From contig CAZGRP010000025.1 in assembly GCA_964527995.1 (NCBI GenBank), forward strand, positions 1-60,444: a stretch of DNA of 60,444 nt, read 5' to 3'. Numbering within the stretch: position 1 is the first letter of the stretch; every line of letters begins with the position of its first letter. This stretch comes from CAZGRP01 sp964527995 (GTDB taxonomy: Bacteria; Zhuqueibacterota; Zhuqueibacteria; Oceanimicrobiales; CAZGRP01). The position numbers and the translations under genes are program-made. The notes beneath the pieces were generated by a model. That model was given only the letters and a program-made list of their open reading frames with translations, had not been told where the DNA came from and made no database searches. Shown in pieces: positions 43,443 to 52,615 of this stretch.

Positions 43443-46400
43443 ATGCTGCTTCGGCGTTTCGGCACATTTCTCCGTATTCTGTCCGCATTATTGATCGCAA
43501 GTCAACCACTATGGGCACAGGGGCCTGCGGTTGTCTACGAAGCCTACACGTTCAGGCAGGATTTCGAGAGCGGCGAGAACACCGGTTGGGCCAGCTATCC
43601 ACCGGCGCAGGACACCGCCTACGATCCCGGCCTCTACCCCACCTCGGAGACGCATCCAGCCGGCAGCCAATATGCGCTGATGCGCGAGCGCCGGCAGGGA
43701 TTCGTCGGCCCGCTCGATATCGGCGTGATCCGCAAAGTGCGCCTGCGTGTCACCGAACAATCCACCCTGCGATTCGATTTCAATCTCAAAGACTACGGCG
43801 GCGCCAGCAGCTTCGAGGCCGTCGTCGCGGCTGCCGACGGCAAACAGTATCACTATGCCGTGCCGGCCTGGCAAAGCGGCCAGTGGCAGACAGTCACAGC
43901 CCCACTCTCCAGGTTTGTGGCCCAGGGACAGGCTCTGCCCTCTGGAGCGGAAGTGCAGGCGATCTATTTCAAGGCGACCATCCCGGAGAGCGACCCGGAT
44001 GTCGTCTATCGACTGGCTGTCGACAATGTCGAGCTCACAGGGCAGCGAAAGGCCGACTTCCAGATCTTGCAGCCCGAAACCGCCTACCTGGAGCACTGGC
44101 ACCGCTGGGTTTCAGTCAGGCATTATCACCGCGGCGAGAATGTGCTGATTCAGGTAACGCCGCCGAAAGCAGCCGGTCGCCTGAAGGAAGCCTGGGCCAG
44201 CCTCTACGCGCCGAACGGCGCACAGGTGGTGAAGAAGAGGCGTTTGCAACGCGTTGACACAGGATCCCCGGTCGGGCGGTGGGGTACCTCAGGGCTGTAC
44301 CGCATCCGCTCCAACGATCCCTTCGGAATCTGGCGAGTGGAGGTTGGCGGTAAGGATCGCCGTGGACGGAGCATTTCTACCTCGATGACCTTCTGGGTGA
44401 CGCCTGAGCCTGGCCGCCTGGGTCATCCGCGGCTTTTCTTCAGCGCCAACGACGTCCCCCGCTATCAGGCCCTCGCCGCCGGTGCCGGCAAGCAGCTCTG
44501 GCAAAAGCTCGTCGATAAGGCGGCGAAGCTGAGGCAGGAACTGAACCTCGACCGCATCCGGGGAGCACAGATCGGCGCCATGGACCGGCGCTTCCTGCTG
44601 CCGACTCTGCGCGGATATTTCGACATCATCTCCCCGCTCACTGACTTTCTGGGCACCAACTCTATCGTGTACGCCATCACCGGCGACGATACGGTCGGCA
44701 ACGCTCTGAAAGATGCCGTGCTGGCCGCGGCGCAAATGGAACAGTGGACCCCTCCCTGGTTCGTAACCCGCGGCCAGCCGACTTATTATCCCATCGGCCG
44801 ACTGGCGTACCAGGTAGCCTTCGCCTACGACGTGCTCTACAACCGCCTGAGCCAGGAGGAACGCCAGGTGATTCGGGACGGGCTGAGGCGTCTGATCATC
44901 CAGCCGGCATATCAGGAGTATGTCGTGGACAATCGCGTCCCCTTCAGCACCAGCAACTGGATCTGCCACGTCACTGGCGGCGCACTGCTGGCCGCGACCT
45001 CCATCTACGGAGACGATCCAAATCAGGGAGATCTCGAGCCCTACCTTTCCGGACTGCTGGCAAAAATGACCACCGTGATCTCCTCCACCCTCGGACCGGC
45101 CGGAAGCTGGGGCGAAGGCTACAGCTATGAACGTTTCGCCTTCGAATCACTGACCCCGGCGCTGGCGGCGCTGGAACGAAATTTCGACATCCGCGTTTTC
45201 GACCGAACTCCTCTGGCGAACGCCTTGTACTTGCCGCTCTATGCCTACAGCGCGCCCGAATTGCTCGATTTCGGAGACACCTCAGATCATCTCTACAGCA
45301 GCGGTCCCTTCGCCTGGCTGGCGTGGCGTGCCGCAAACCCCTACTGGAAATGGTTCAACGAGCAGGCTGGTAGGAACGATGTGCAGAGCTTTATCTGGTT
45401 TGCCCCGGAGTTGTCCGCGAAGGCTCCAGCCGATCTGCCAACCTCACGCTACTTCCCCAAAGTGGGCAGCGCTGTATTTCGCACCGGATGGTCGCCTGAC
45501 GACATTCTCTTCCACTTCCGTGCCGGGCCGTTCGTCAACCATCAGCACTTCGACCAGGGCAGCTTCCTGCTGCAGGCCTTCGGCGAGGCCCTGGTGACCG
45601 AAGGCGGTAAGAGCCACTACTACGACGACCCGTACTACCAGACCTACTTCATCCAGGCTGCGGGTCACAACACGGTGCTGATCAACGGCAATCCCGGAAG
45701 CCAGCGCAGCGGTGATCTAAGAAGCGACGCGGTCGCTCTGGACAGCTCAGCAGCCATCACCGACCACCTGACCACACCGTTCCTCGACATGGTCTCCGCC
45801 CGCCTCGAACGCCTGTACCGTGGGAAACTCAGTCGGTTCGAACGCACGGTTCTCTTCCTGAAGCCGGACTACTTTGTCATCTTCGATCGCCTGCGCTCAA
45901 CCGGCGAGCCGCTCACCTATGACTGGCTGCTGCACGGTCCCAGGTACGATGGCCTACGAGTCAACACCGCGTATGCGGAAATCGCCGGCAAGCGGGCGAG
46001 TCTCCTGGTCAAGGTGGTCGCGCCTTCGGACGCACAGGTGGAAAGGAAAGAGGCACCCATCCCCATCGCTGAGGTGCTGCACCCAGAGTCTCCTGGCCTG
46101 CGAGTCCCGGGTTACTTCCAGGTGAGCAACCCCACGCCGAGGGTGAGCGAGGAGTTCCTCGTGGTTCTCTACCCGGAACGCCGCCCCGCCACCGATGGCG
46201 CGGCAGAGAGGCAGATGCAGCGGTTGGCCCAGCGGGTTGTGAGGATCGAGGCAGAGGGTTTCGTCGGCGTCGAAGTGACTCGCGGCGAGGCTGTCGACCG
46301 CATCTACTTTCGCAGCCAAGACGGGAAGCGGATTCTGCAGGATGCCGATCTCACAGCGGATGCTGCTGCTTTGGCTGTCACCCGGGAACAAGGAGCGCTG

Positions 46401-46682
46401 CGACGCGTTTTCTTGCGCAGCGGCACCTTCGTTCAAGTCTCCGGCGAAAAGCTTCTGGCCACGGATCGGCCCCTGACGGCAACAGCCCTGCTGACGCAGG
46501 GGCAAGCCCGATGGCAGTTCAATTCGCCCGAAGCCACCAGTGTCTCCCTCACCCTGCCTGCCGCACCGGGCAGCGTCAGGATGGACGGGAAGCCTGTTCG
46601 GCGAGTCAACTTCAGCAAGAGCGAGGGGCGTCTGCGACTCTACCTCCCGGCAGGGCAACACAGTCTCGAACTAGCGTACTGA
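43443..46682 (+). CDS. Heparinase II/III-like polysaccharide lyase, exported
   Basis: 1079 residues with a signal peptide (about 1-26). An N-terminal beta-rich binding region (to about 310) is followed by an (alpha/alpha) toroid (about 330-640: 'NAGYAL'-type helices, here 'TSNWICHVTGGALLAATSI', 'GSWGEGYSYERFAFESLTPA'). The Heparinase_II_III beta-sandwich follows ('VGSAVFRTGWSPDDILFHFR', 'FVNHQHFDQGSFLLQAFGE', 'YFIQAAGHNTVLING'). Candidate catalytic residues are Asn and His in 'NWICH', Tyr in 'GYSYE' and the His residues of 'NHQHFDQ' (near 699-703). Lyases of this fold cleave uronate-containing chains by beta-elimination, leaving unsaturated uronates. Whether heparin, alginate or another glycan is cut cannot be told. 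GGAGGG lies 6 nt before the ATG, spanning the previous stop. Confidence 0.88.
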   Translation: MLLRRFGTFLRILSALLIASQPLWAQGPAVVYEAYTFRQDFESGENTGWASYPPAQDTAYDPGLYPTSETHPAGSQYALMRERRQGFVGPLDIGVIRKVRLRVTEQSTLRFDFNLKDYGGASSFEAVVAAADGKQYHYAVPAWQSGQWQTVTAPLSRFVAQGQALPSGAEVQAIYFKATIPESDPDVVYRLAVDNVELTGQRKADFQILQPETAYLEHWHRWVSVRHYHRGENVLIQVTPPKAAGRLKEAWASLYAPNGAQVVKKRRLQRVDTGSPVGRWGTSGLYRIRSNDPFGIWRVEVGGKDRRGRSISTSMTFWVTPEPGRLGHPRLFFSANDVPRYQALAAGAGKQLWQKLVDKAAKLRQELNLDRIRGAQIGAMDRRFLLPTLRGYFDIISPLTDFLGTNSIVYAITGDDTVGNALKDAVLAAAQMEQWTPPWFVTRGQPTYYPIGRLAYQVAFAYDVLYNRLSQEERQVIRDGLRRLIIQPAYQEYVVDNRVPFSTSNWICHVTGGALLAATSIYGDDPNQGDLEPYLSGLLAKMTTVISSTLGPAGSWGEGYSYERFAFESLTPALAALERNFDIRVFDRTPLANALYLPLYAYSAPELLDFGDTSDHLYSSGPFAWLAWRAANPYWKWFNEQAGRNDVQSFIWFAPELSAKAPADLPTSRYFPKVGSAVFRTGWSPDDILFHFRAGPFVNHQHFDQGSFLLQAFGEALVTEGGKSHYYDDPYYQTYFIQAAGHNTVLINGNPGSQRSGDLRSDAVALDSSAAITDHLTTPFLDMVSARLERLYRGKLSRFERTVLFLKPDYFVIFDRLRSTGEPLTYDWLLHGPRYDGLRVNTAYAEIAGKRASLLVKVVAPSDAQVERKEAPIPIAEVLHPESPGLRVPGYFQVSNPTPRVSEEFLVVLYPERRPATDGAAERQMQRLAQRVVRIEAEGFVGVEVTRGEAVDRIYFRSQDGKRILQDADLTADAAALAVTREQGALRRVFLRSGTFVQVSGEKLLATDRPLTATALLTQGQARWQFNSPEATSVSLTLPAAPGSVRMDGKPVRRVNFSKSEGRLRLYLPAGQHSLELAY

Positions 46683-46695
46683 CCAAGGAGCAACG

Positions 46696-47724
46696 ATGGA
46701 GAAGTTGGGTATTGGAGTCATCGGACTCGGCATCATGGGCCGGCAGTATCTCACCGTGTACCAGCGAAATCCCAACACCGAGGTCCGCGCCGTGGCCAAT
46801 CGTTCGTCCCAGCGACTCGCCCAGGTGGCGTCGGACTTCGGTATCGATGAGCGGAATCGATACCAGGACTACAGGAAGTTGCTGGAGCGAGCCGATGTCG
46901 ATGCGGTTTGCGTGGCCACTCCCGATTTTGCCCACACCGAGATCGTGCTGGACGCCCTCGACGCCGGCAAACACGTGCTCGTGGAGAAACCGATGACAAC
47001 TTCCACTGCCGAGGCCGACCGCATCGTTTCCAGGGTGCGGGACACAGGGCTGAAGCTGCAGGTGGCGTACAATCACCGCTGGCTGCCGGTCTACTACCAC
47101 GCGCACTCCCTCATCAAAAGTGGCGAAATCGGCGATCCGGTCATGGGATTCGCCCGCAAGAACGACACCCTCTTCGTTGCCACAGAGATGATCAACTGGG
47201 CGGCACAAACCTCGCCGACCTACTTCCTGAACTCCCACGATGTCGACCTCATGCGCTGGTACTTCGACAGCGAGGCGGTGGAGGCACGGGGCTACGGCCG
47301 TAAGGGGGTCCTCAGCGCCCGTGGCATCGATGCTTACGATGTGGTGCAGGGCCAGGTGAAATTCGCCAACGGCGCCTTCGCCACCTTCGAGTCCGGATGG
47401 ATCTATCCGAACACCTTCCCGACCATCGTCGACTCCTTTGTGGAAGTGATCGGCACGCGAGGGCATCTACATCTGCCGCGCAAGGCAGAATCGATGGAGA
47501 TGAGCACTGAGAAGGCCTTCACCTACCCGCGGACTCTGTTGTTCAACGACATCTTCGGCCAACTCGGCGGGGCTTTTCCCGCCTGCCTGAATCATTTCGT
47601 CGAGTGCATTCTGCAGGACCGTGAGCCGGTAACGAATGCTGTCGAAGGCCGCCAGGTGACGGCGATCCTCGAGGCCATCATGACGTCGGTGGAGCGGGGC
47701 GGTGAGACGGTGAAGGTGAAGTGA
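46696..47724 (+). CDS. Gfo/Idh/MocA-family oxidoreductase
   Basis: 342 residues. Rossmann motif 'GIGVIGLGIMGRQYLTVYQ', 'DAVCVATPDFAHTEIVLDA' and 'GKHVLVEKPMTTST'. The C-terminal domain has 'SHDVDLMRWYFDSEAVEARG' and 'NGAFATFESGWIYPNTFP'. In the active-site helix the usual catalytic segment reads 'NSHDVDLMRW', keeping His and Asp. AAGGAG lies 6 nt before the ATG. It lies 13 bp after the lyase gene and 72 bp before the FAH gene, so it is clearly in the same operon. It probably acts on a monosaccharide made by the lyase pathway; NAD(P) dependence is a family property. Confidence 0.92.
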   Translation: MEKLGIGVIGLGIMGRQYLTVYQRNPNTEVRAVANRSSQRLAQVASDFGIDERNRYQDYRKLLERADVDAVCVATPDFAHTEIVLDALDAGKHVLVEKPMTTSTAEADRIVSRVRDTGLKLQVAYNHRWLPVYYHAHSLIKSGEIGDPVMGFARKNDTLFVATEMINWAAQTSPTYFLNSHDVDLMRWYFDSEAVEARGYGRKGVLSARGIDAYDVVQGQVKFANGAFATFESGWIYPNTFPTIVDSFVEVIGTRGHLHLPRKAESMEMSTEKAFTYPRTLLFNDIFGQLGGAFPACLNHFVECILQDREPVTNAVEGRQVTAILEAIMTSVERGGETVKVK

Positions 47725-47796
47725 CGGCAGCAATGACTGGAGACAGGCGTAACCAGGACCGAGAACCATGGCCAATACCGGAGGAAAAGAGAGCCG

Positions 47797-48732
47797 ATGA
47801 GACTGCTGACGTTTGAAACGAAAGGACAAACACGGATCGGGGCGCTGATACAGGGTGACAGGGTTGTCGATCTCAACCGCGCCGCCCAGGAGCTGCTCGG
47901 TCTCTCAGGAGGGGCACCTCTGGGTGAGGACATGCGTGCATTCCTTTCGGCCGGAGAGGGTGCCGCGCAGGCTGCCGCGCAGATCATCTCTCGAATCGAA
48001 GAGCTGCTCGACTCGAATGCCGCGGCTGTTCCAGCGGACACTCTCTTCGATCTGGCGGCCGTGAGGCTGCGTGCGCCCATCACCAATCCTCAGAAGATTC
48101 TCGCGGTGGGACTCAACTACCGCGATCACTGCGAGGAAAACCACCTCGACCCGCCGGAACACCCGATCATGTTCGCCAAGTTGACGTCCGCCGTCATCGG
48201 CCCTGGTGACCCCATCTTGTGGCCACCCGAGGTGACCGATCAGGTCGATTATGAAGCCGAGTTCGCCTTCGTGGTGGGCCGGCAGGCGCGTTCCATCTCT
48301 GTCGACGAGGCCCTGGACTATGTTTTCGGGTATACAATCCTCAACGACGTCTCGGCGCGCGATCTGCAATTCGCCGACGGCCAGTGGGTGCGGGCCAAAT
48401 CACTCGACACCTTCTGCCCCATCGGCCCGACGCTGGTCAGCATGGACGAGTTCCCCTACCCTCCTGCGCTCGAGATCAGTTGTAGCGTCAACGGCCGCAG
48501 GCTGCAACATTCCAACACCCGCCACCTGATTTTCGGCGTGGCCGATCTGCTGAGCTTCATCAGCCAGACCTGCACCCTCTATCCAGGGGACATCGTTTCC
48601 ACCGGCACACCCGGAGGCGTCGGCTACTACCAGAAGCCGCAGGTCTTCCTGAAGCCGGGCGACGAGGTGACGGTTGAAATCGAAGGACTCGGCGCGCTGA
48701 CCAACCCCGTGGGAACGTGGCGGCGGGAGTAG
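47797..48732 (+). CDS. Fumarylacetoacetate hydrolase (FAH) family enzyme
   Basis: 311 residues. The FAH fold has a small N-terminal domain and a C-terminal catalytic domain starting 'NPQKILAVGLNYRDHCEE'. The metal site is visible as Glu153, Glu155 ('VDYEAEFAFVVG') and Asp184 ('ILNDVSARDLQ'). 'IVSTGTPGGVGYYQKPQVFL' closes the active site. Members hydrolyse or decarboxylate diketo or 2-keto-3-deoxy acids, for example 2,4-diketo-3-deoxy sugar acids in fucose/rhamnose-type routes. GGAGG lies about 9 nt before the ATG. Last in the 13-kb operon, it would fit cleavage or dehydration of a keto-deoxy acid made from the lyase product; that is inference. Confidence 0.92.
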   Translation: MRLLTFETKGQTRIGALIQGDRVVDLNRAAQELLGLSGGAPLGEDMRAFLSAGEGAAQAAAQIISRIEELLDSNAAAVPADTLFDLAAVRLRAPITNPQKILAVGLNYRDHCEENHLDPPEHPIMFAKLTSAVIGPGDPILWPPEVTDQVDYEAEFAFVVGRQARSISVDEALDYVFGYTILNDVSARDLQFADGQWVRAKSLDTFCPIGPTLVSMDEFPYPPALEISCSVNGRRLQHSNTRHLIFGVADLLSFISQTCTLYPGDIVSTGTPGGVGYYQKPQVFLKPGDEVTVEIEGLGALTNPVGTWRRE

Positions 48733-48850
48733 ACTGGTGTGCATTCGCTGAAGCGGCCGCAGGAGAAGGAGCGCCAGCCACCACCAGACAACAGTGCGGG
48801 CGGTGGTGCCATGATCCGTTCCTAGTCCAGCCCCCGGCAGCCTGAAAAGT

Positions 48851-48870
48851 CGACTCACAATTCTGAGTCG
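48851..48870. promoter_or_regulatory. Inverted repeat upstream of the lipoprotein promoter
   Basis: CGACTCA (48851-48857), loop CAATTC, TGAGTCG (48864-48870). No T-run follows, so it is a weak terminator candidate. It lies 17 bp before the -35 at 48888, so a regulator site is also possible. Confidence 0.3.
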
Positions 48871-48887
48871 GGAAGTAGACTTTCGCC

Positions 48888-48916
48888 TTGACTCAGTCGC
48901 CCAGGTTTCTTATCTT
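48888..48916 (+). promoter_or_regulatory. Promoter of the lipoprotein/M6 protease pair
   Basis: TTGACT (48888-48893), 17-bp spacer, TATCTT (48911-48916). No ROK-type site overlaps it. The predicted leader is about 190 nt. Confidence 0.5.
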
Positions 48917-49110
48917 TGGGTCGAGTCACTTCCATCGCCGCTCACCATATGCAAAACACCGGGGATATCTGTTGCGGCCATCCATCCTCGCCTCCTGTCG
49001 AAGGCAAACCTCCGCCATACCTTCTCGAGCACTGCAGGACTACAATCCGCCGGCGACAAAGCATTCAGATCTAAGCTCATCCACCGATATTCATTCCAGG
49101 AGCTGAGAAC

Positions 49111-49590
49111 ATGCCAGTCTACCGTCTCTGGTGCCGCAGTGTTGTCTTGCTAACCCTCGCTGTCGTCTTTCTGTCCTCTGGTTGCACCCGCTCCTCTGAA
49201 AAGCAGCAACCGGGCGCAGCCGCCGGGCCGGGAGAACAGACACTGTCCAAGCCTGCGGCGGGCGCCATCGTGGATAATCGCAGTCGCGTTGTCGCCACGG
49301 TCGTTGAATCGGTACCATTGAAAGCCCCCAATTTCCGGCTGCGCCTCCGTGTCGAGGCGGTCGAGCCTGTTGAGGGATACGCCAGCCTGGCGCAGGTGGG
49401 GGACGTCATCGACGTCTACCCCAACTTCGTGCGCAAGGAAGGCAGAGCCCTGGACCCAGGCGCTCCAGAGAATCGACACATGGCCGAGGCCCGGTCCCTG
49501 AAGCCTGGCGACAAGATTTCTGCCGTTGTCTACCGTCGTGATCACAAAACCCAGGGCTCGTGGCTGCTCATGAGCTGGCAGCGTCGCTGA
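49111..49590 (+). CDS. Hypothetical lipoprotein with OB-like domain
   Basis: 159 residues. A signal peptide ends in the lipobox 'LSSGC' (Cys25). After a Gly/Ala/Pro-rich linker the C-terminal 100 residues are beta-rich: 'RVVATVVESVPLKAPNFRLR', 'VEAVEPVEGYASLAQVGDVI', 'LKPGDKISAVVYRRDHKTQG'. The strand spacing suggests a small OB-fold-like barrel, but I do not recognise a family. AGGAG lies 8 nt before the ATG. It is 98 bp upstream of the M6 protease gene on the same strand and may share its transcript. A periplasmic or outer-membrane location is expected. Confidence 0.75.
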   Translation: MPVYRLWCRSVVLLTLAVVFLSSGCTRSSEKQQPGAAAGPGEQTLSKPAAGAIVDNRSRVVATVVESVPLKAPNFRLRLRVEAVEPVEGYASLAQVGDVIDVYPNFVRKEGRALDPGAPENRHMAEARSLKPGDKISAVVYRRDHKTQGSWLLMSWQRR

Positions 49591-49688
49591 CGCGGCCGCC
49601 TTCGGGCCATCCCTTGTCGTCGCCAGATCGCCACAGGATGTCTCTCAATGGCTGAGAGATAACGGACCATCATCAGGAGGAACTCATC

Positions 49689-51953
49689 ATGCGCCCTCGT
49701 CTGCCGTACCTCCCCGTCATCCTGCTCTACCTGCTCGTGTTTCCGTGGAAGGCTGAGGCAACCAATCCGCCCAACAAGGGTCGCTTTCCCAAGGGCTTCT
49801 GGACCTCTGTGCGTGGCGATAGCCTGCTGATGAGCTACGGAGACCCTGGGTGGGTCAAGAAAATGCAGCACCGCCGACAACTCCGGCTGGATATGGCATT
49901 GGGAAAGGGCCTCGGCTACGCCCTGCAGTCCGACACCTTCTACGTGCCCGTGCTTCTCGGGCAGTACAGCGACAGCAGTGCCACCTTGCCAGCGCAGGAC
50001 TTCCAGAATCTCCTGTTTGACAACAACCCCACGGGAACACTGACCGACTACTACGACGAGGTCTCCTACGGGCAGCTCCATGTCACCGGCACGGTCTACG
50101 GCTGGTTCACGGTCGACAACGGTCAGTCCTATTACGCCAGCAACAACCACGGCCGCAACTCGAACTTCCCACAGAACGGCGCCGGCTTTGTGCGCGACCT
50201 GGTAGCCAAAGCCGACCCGACCGTGGACTTCAGCCAGTTCGACAACGACGGCCCGGACGGCGTACCCAACTCGGGCGACGATGATGGCTTTGTGGACGCT
50301 GTGATCGCCGTCTTCGCCGGCGCCGGAGCGGATTGGAAGCCGGCGAACGACAACCTGTGGCCTTTCCAGGGTTCACTGGGCAGCAATGCCTACACCACCA
50401 ACGACCCTTCGGCCAATGGCGGCATGATCAAGGTGAACACCTTCATCGTTTGCCCGGAAGAGGCGGGGAGCGGCAGCGGGAACAATCAGATCCGCCCCAT
50501 CGGCGTTTTCGCTCACGAATTCGGCCATGTTCTCGGCCTCCCGGACCAGTACGACCGCACCGACGCCTCTGAGCCGCCGGACTATAACGATTCGGAAGGC
50601 CTTGGAGAGTGGTGCCTCATGGCTAGCGGCAGTTGGGGCGGCGACGGCAACCATTCCGAGAAGCCCGCCCACATGTGTGCCTGGGGCAAGATCCAGTTGG
50701 GATGGTTGACTCCGACCATCCTAACGCAGGACCGCAGCGGCCTGACCATCCCGCAAGTCGAGACCAACGCCTCGGCCTACCTTCTATGGGAAGATGGCTA
50801 TCAGTGGAGTCGCTATTTCCTCCTGGAGAATCGCCAGAAGGTCGGCTTCGACCAGTACCTCAACGGTTCGGGGCTGTTGATCTACCACGTCGATGAGAAC
50901 CGGCGCTGGGGACGTATCCGATGGTCTTCGGGCCCTGTGAACGACGACGAAACCCACAAGTTGATCGACCTCGAAGAAGCCGACGGTAGAGCGGACCTGG
51001 ACAACAACATCAACCGGGGTGATGCCGGAGATCCCTTTCCAGGGACCACGAACAACCGTGCCTTCACCGATGCCACAACCCCGAACAGCCGCGACTACGA
51101 TGGCAACCCCACGGGCGTCGCCGTTACCAACATCAGCGATTCTGGGCCGACGATAACGGCGGATGTGAAGGTGCGTATGCCACTCGGCTACGCCCTCGTC
51201 TACGATGAAAACGGCATCACTGGATGGGGCTGGGGGTTCCAGAACCCCGCCGACAGTTGGGGTGGAGTGCGGTTCACCGCAACCAAGGCGGGAACGCTCG
51301 CCGCCCTGGATGTGGGCTTCCGGGCTTCCTCAACCGATTATGAGATCAAGGTTTACGACCGCCTGGCGGGATCCACACCACAGAACCTGCTGGCCACTGT
51401 ATCCGGCCACGCCGATGCTGCCGGATGGTATACCATCCCGATCCCCAGCAATACGGTTGCGCTCGGTGACAACGACGACTTTTTTGTCAGTCTGAAGATC
51501 GCCAACAAAGCCTTCGCCATCTCCTACGACCCCTACGGCCCCAAGTCGATGCGCTCCTATTGGTCCCCCGATGGAGTGACTTTCGATAATTCGATCAGCA
51601 CCAACTCCAGCGGGGGCGACATCAACATCCGAGCCCGTATCCGGACACAGACGACCACTGCAGTCGCGGATCGGGCTTCAGGCGGGCCGTACCGCTTCGA
51701 TCTTCGGCAGAACTACCCGAACCCTTTCAACCCGGGCACTGAGATCCGCTATGAGCTGCCTGCTGCTGGAAAGGTCGTGCTGGAGGTCTATAACCTGCTC
51801 GGCCAGCGCGTCGCCACACTGGTGGACGAACCTCAAGCCGCCGGAGACCACGCGGTTCATTTCGAGCCCAGGAATCTGCCGAGTGGGATGTACATCTATC
51901 GTTTGAAAGCAGGCCGGTACATAGAGTCGCGCAAGATGCTGTTGTTGCGGTAA
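49689..51953 (+). CDS. Secreted M6-family (immune-inhibitor-A-like) metalloprotease with sorting domain
   Basis: 754 residues. A signal peptide (about 1-24) leads into the M6 catalytic domain with the zinc motif 'HEFGHVLGLPDQYD' (HEFGH at 276-280), preceded by 'YYDEVSYGQLHVTGTVYGWF' and followed by the Met-turn region 'GEWCLMASGSWGG'. 'GLLIYHVDENRRWG' matches the family. A beta-sandwich follows (about 500-660, 'WGGVRFTATKAGTLAALDVG'). The last 90 residues are a FlgD-like sorting domain ('LRQNYPNPFNPGTEIRYELP' to 'KMLLLR'). AGGAGG lies 8 nt before the ATG. The protein should be released to the surface by type IX-like secretion and degrade extracellular proteins. Targets are unknown. Confidence 0.92.
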   Translation: MRPRLPYLPVILLYLLVFPWKAEATNPPNKGRFPKGFWTSVRGDSLLMSYGDPGWVKKMQHRRQLRLDMALGKGLGYALQSDTFYVPVLLGQYSDSSATLPAQDFQNLLFDNNPTGTLTDYYDEVSYGQLHVTGTVYGWFTVDNGQSYYASNNHGRNSNFPQNGAGFVRDLVAKADPTVDFSQFDNDGPDGVPNSGDDDGFVDAVIAVFAGAGADWKPANDNLWPFQGSLGSNAYTTNDPSANGGMIKVNTFIVCPEEAGSGSGNNQIRPIGVFAHEFGHVLGLPDQYDRTDASEPPDYNDSEGLGEWCLMASGSWGGDGNHSEKPAHMCAWGKIQLGWLTPTILTQDRSGLTIPQVETNASAYLLWEDGYQWSRYFLLENRQKVGFDQYLNGSGLLIYHVDENRRWGRIRWSSGPVNDDETHKLIDLEEADGRADLDNNINRGDAGDPFPGTTNNRAFTDATTPNSRDYDGNPTGVAVTNISDSGPTITADVKVRMPLGYALVYDENGITGWGWGFQNPADSWGGVRFTATKAGTLAALDVGFRASSTDYEIKVYDRLAGSTPQNLLATVSGHADAAGWYTIPIPSNTVALGDNDDFFVSLKIANKAFAISYDPYGPKSMRSYWSPDGVTFDNSISTNSSGGDINIRARIRTQTTTAVADRASGGPYRFDLRQNYPNPFNPGTEIRYELPAAGKVVLEVYNLLGQRVATLVDEPQAAGDHAVHFEPRNLPSGMYIYRLKAGRYIESRKMLLLR

Positions 51954-52040
51954 TCAGAAATCGATGCGCTGCAAGAGCCTTCCGGCGATCTGCGGCATTG
52001 CGGCGGGACGATGCCGCCGGGGAGGGCACCTCGAAATGAA

Positions 52041-52074
52041 AACGGCCCTACCTCACAACAGAGGCAGGGCCGTT
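52041..52074. terminator. Bidirectional terminator between M6 protease and sigma-4-like gene
   Basis: AACGGCCCT-A-CCTC pairs with GAGG-C-AGGGCCGTT around a 6-nt loop (ACAACA), with one mismatch. On the minus strand a T-rich tail (TTTCATTTC) follows, so it fits best as the end of the minus-strand gene. The plus strand tail is weaker. Confidence 0.7.
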
Positions 52075-52102
52075 CCGCTTCAAAACCGGAAGCCTGCGCG
52101 CA

Positions 52103-52408
52103 TCATCTCCCCAGGATATCGTGCCTTCTGAGACCGGCGTAGTCGATCAGCCGCCAGAGAATCTGCGTCACCACCTGGTGGCACCTCTGCCGGGTGAGGC
52201 CGCGGCTTTCGCCGATCTCGGCGTAGGTCTTGCCGGCGAAGGCATACTCCTCGAAAATCTCCAGATTGCGTTGAACGTTCCGAGTGAACCCCCACAACGC
52301 TTTCTCTGAGGTTTCCTGAGAGCCGCCCCTTTGCAGCCGGCGGTATTCCTTCTTGCAGATCTCGAACTCTTTCTGTGTCAAGCCGTAGGGTGGCCGTCTG
52401 CGGTTCAT
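52103..52408 (-). CDS. Small sigma-70 region-4-like helix-turn-helix protein
   Basis: 101 residues. The C-terminal half has a helix-turn-helix like sigma-factor region 4: 'GKTYAEIGESRGLTRQRCHQ' followed by 'VVTQILWRLIDY'. The N-terminal half is a basic helical region ('LTQKEFEICKKEYRRLQRGG'). No sigma region 2 is present, so it is not a complete sigma factor. It may be a DNA-binding regulator or a sigma-4-domain remnant. The ATG at 52408 is chosen; the open frame extends upstream to 52609 only because it reads through tRNA-Leu in the same direction. The ribosome site is weak. A terminator lies just downstream (52041-52074). Confidence 0.6.
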   Translation of the reverse strand: MNRRRPPYGLTQKEFEICKKEYRRLQRGGSQETSEKALWGFTRNVQRNLEIFEEYAFAGKTYAEIGESRGLTRQRCHQVVTQILWRLIDYAGLRRHDILGR

Positions 52409-52527
52409 CTTTGCCGAGAGAGGATGTTCGACAACGGGGCAGAAAGAAGAAGCAGCGACGTGTCCGCCGCCACAGTTTCGGGCATGATCCAGGTCGCTGC
52501 TGGCAGAGCTTCCAGGCGCGACTTCCG

Positions 52528-52615
52528 TGGTGCCGGGGGCGGGACTCGAACCCGCACGGGGGTGAACCCCACTGGATTTTGAGTCCAGCGCGTCTACCAG
52601 TTCCACCACCCCGGC
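52528..52615 (-). tRNA. tRNA-Leu (anticodon CAA)
   Basis: An 88-nt tRNA including an encoded CCA (52528-52530). The acceptor stem GCCGGGG (52609-52615) pairs with CCCCGGC. The anticodon stem-loop is CTGGA-CTCAAAA-TCCAG, giving CAA, and a long class II variable arm (TGGGGTTCACCCC) is typical of leucine tRNA. The T-loop contains GGTTCGAGTCC. It reads UUG codons. Confidence 0.95.

Larger units (their letters stand above)
48733..49110. other. Intergenic region after the catabolic operon
   Basis: No gene is supported. It contains a short hairpin (48851-48870) and a promoter (48888-48916) described separately. Nothing else stands out. Confidence 0.55.

Noticed and set aside
52409..52609. N-terminal extension of the sigma-4-like protein
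   Set aside because: The residues are a translation of tRNA-Leu and its spacer; the protein more likely starts at 52408.
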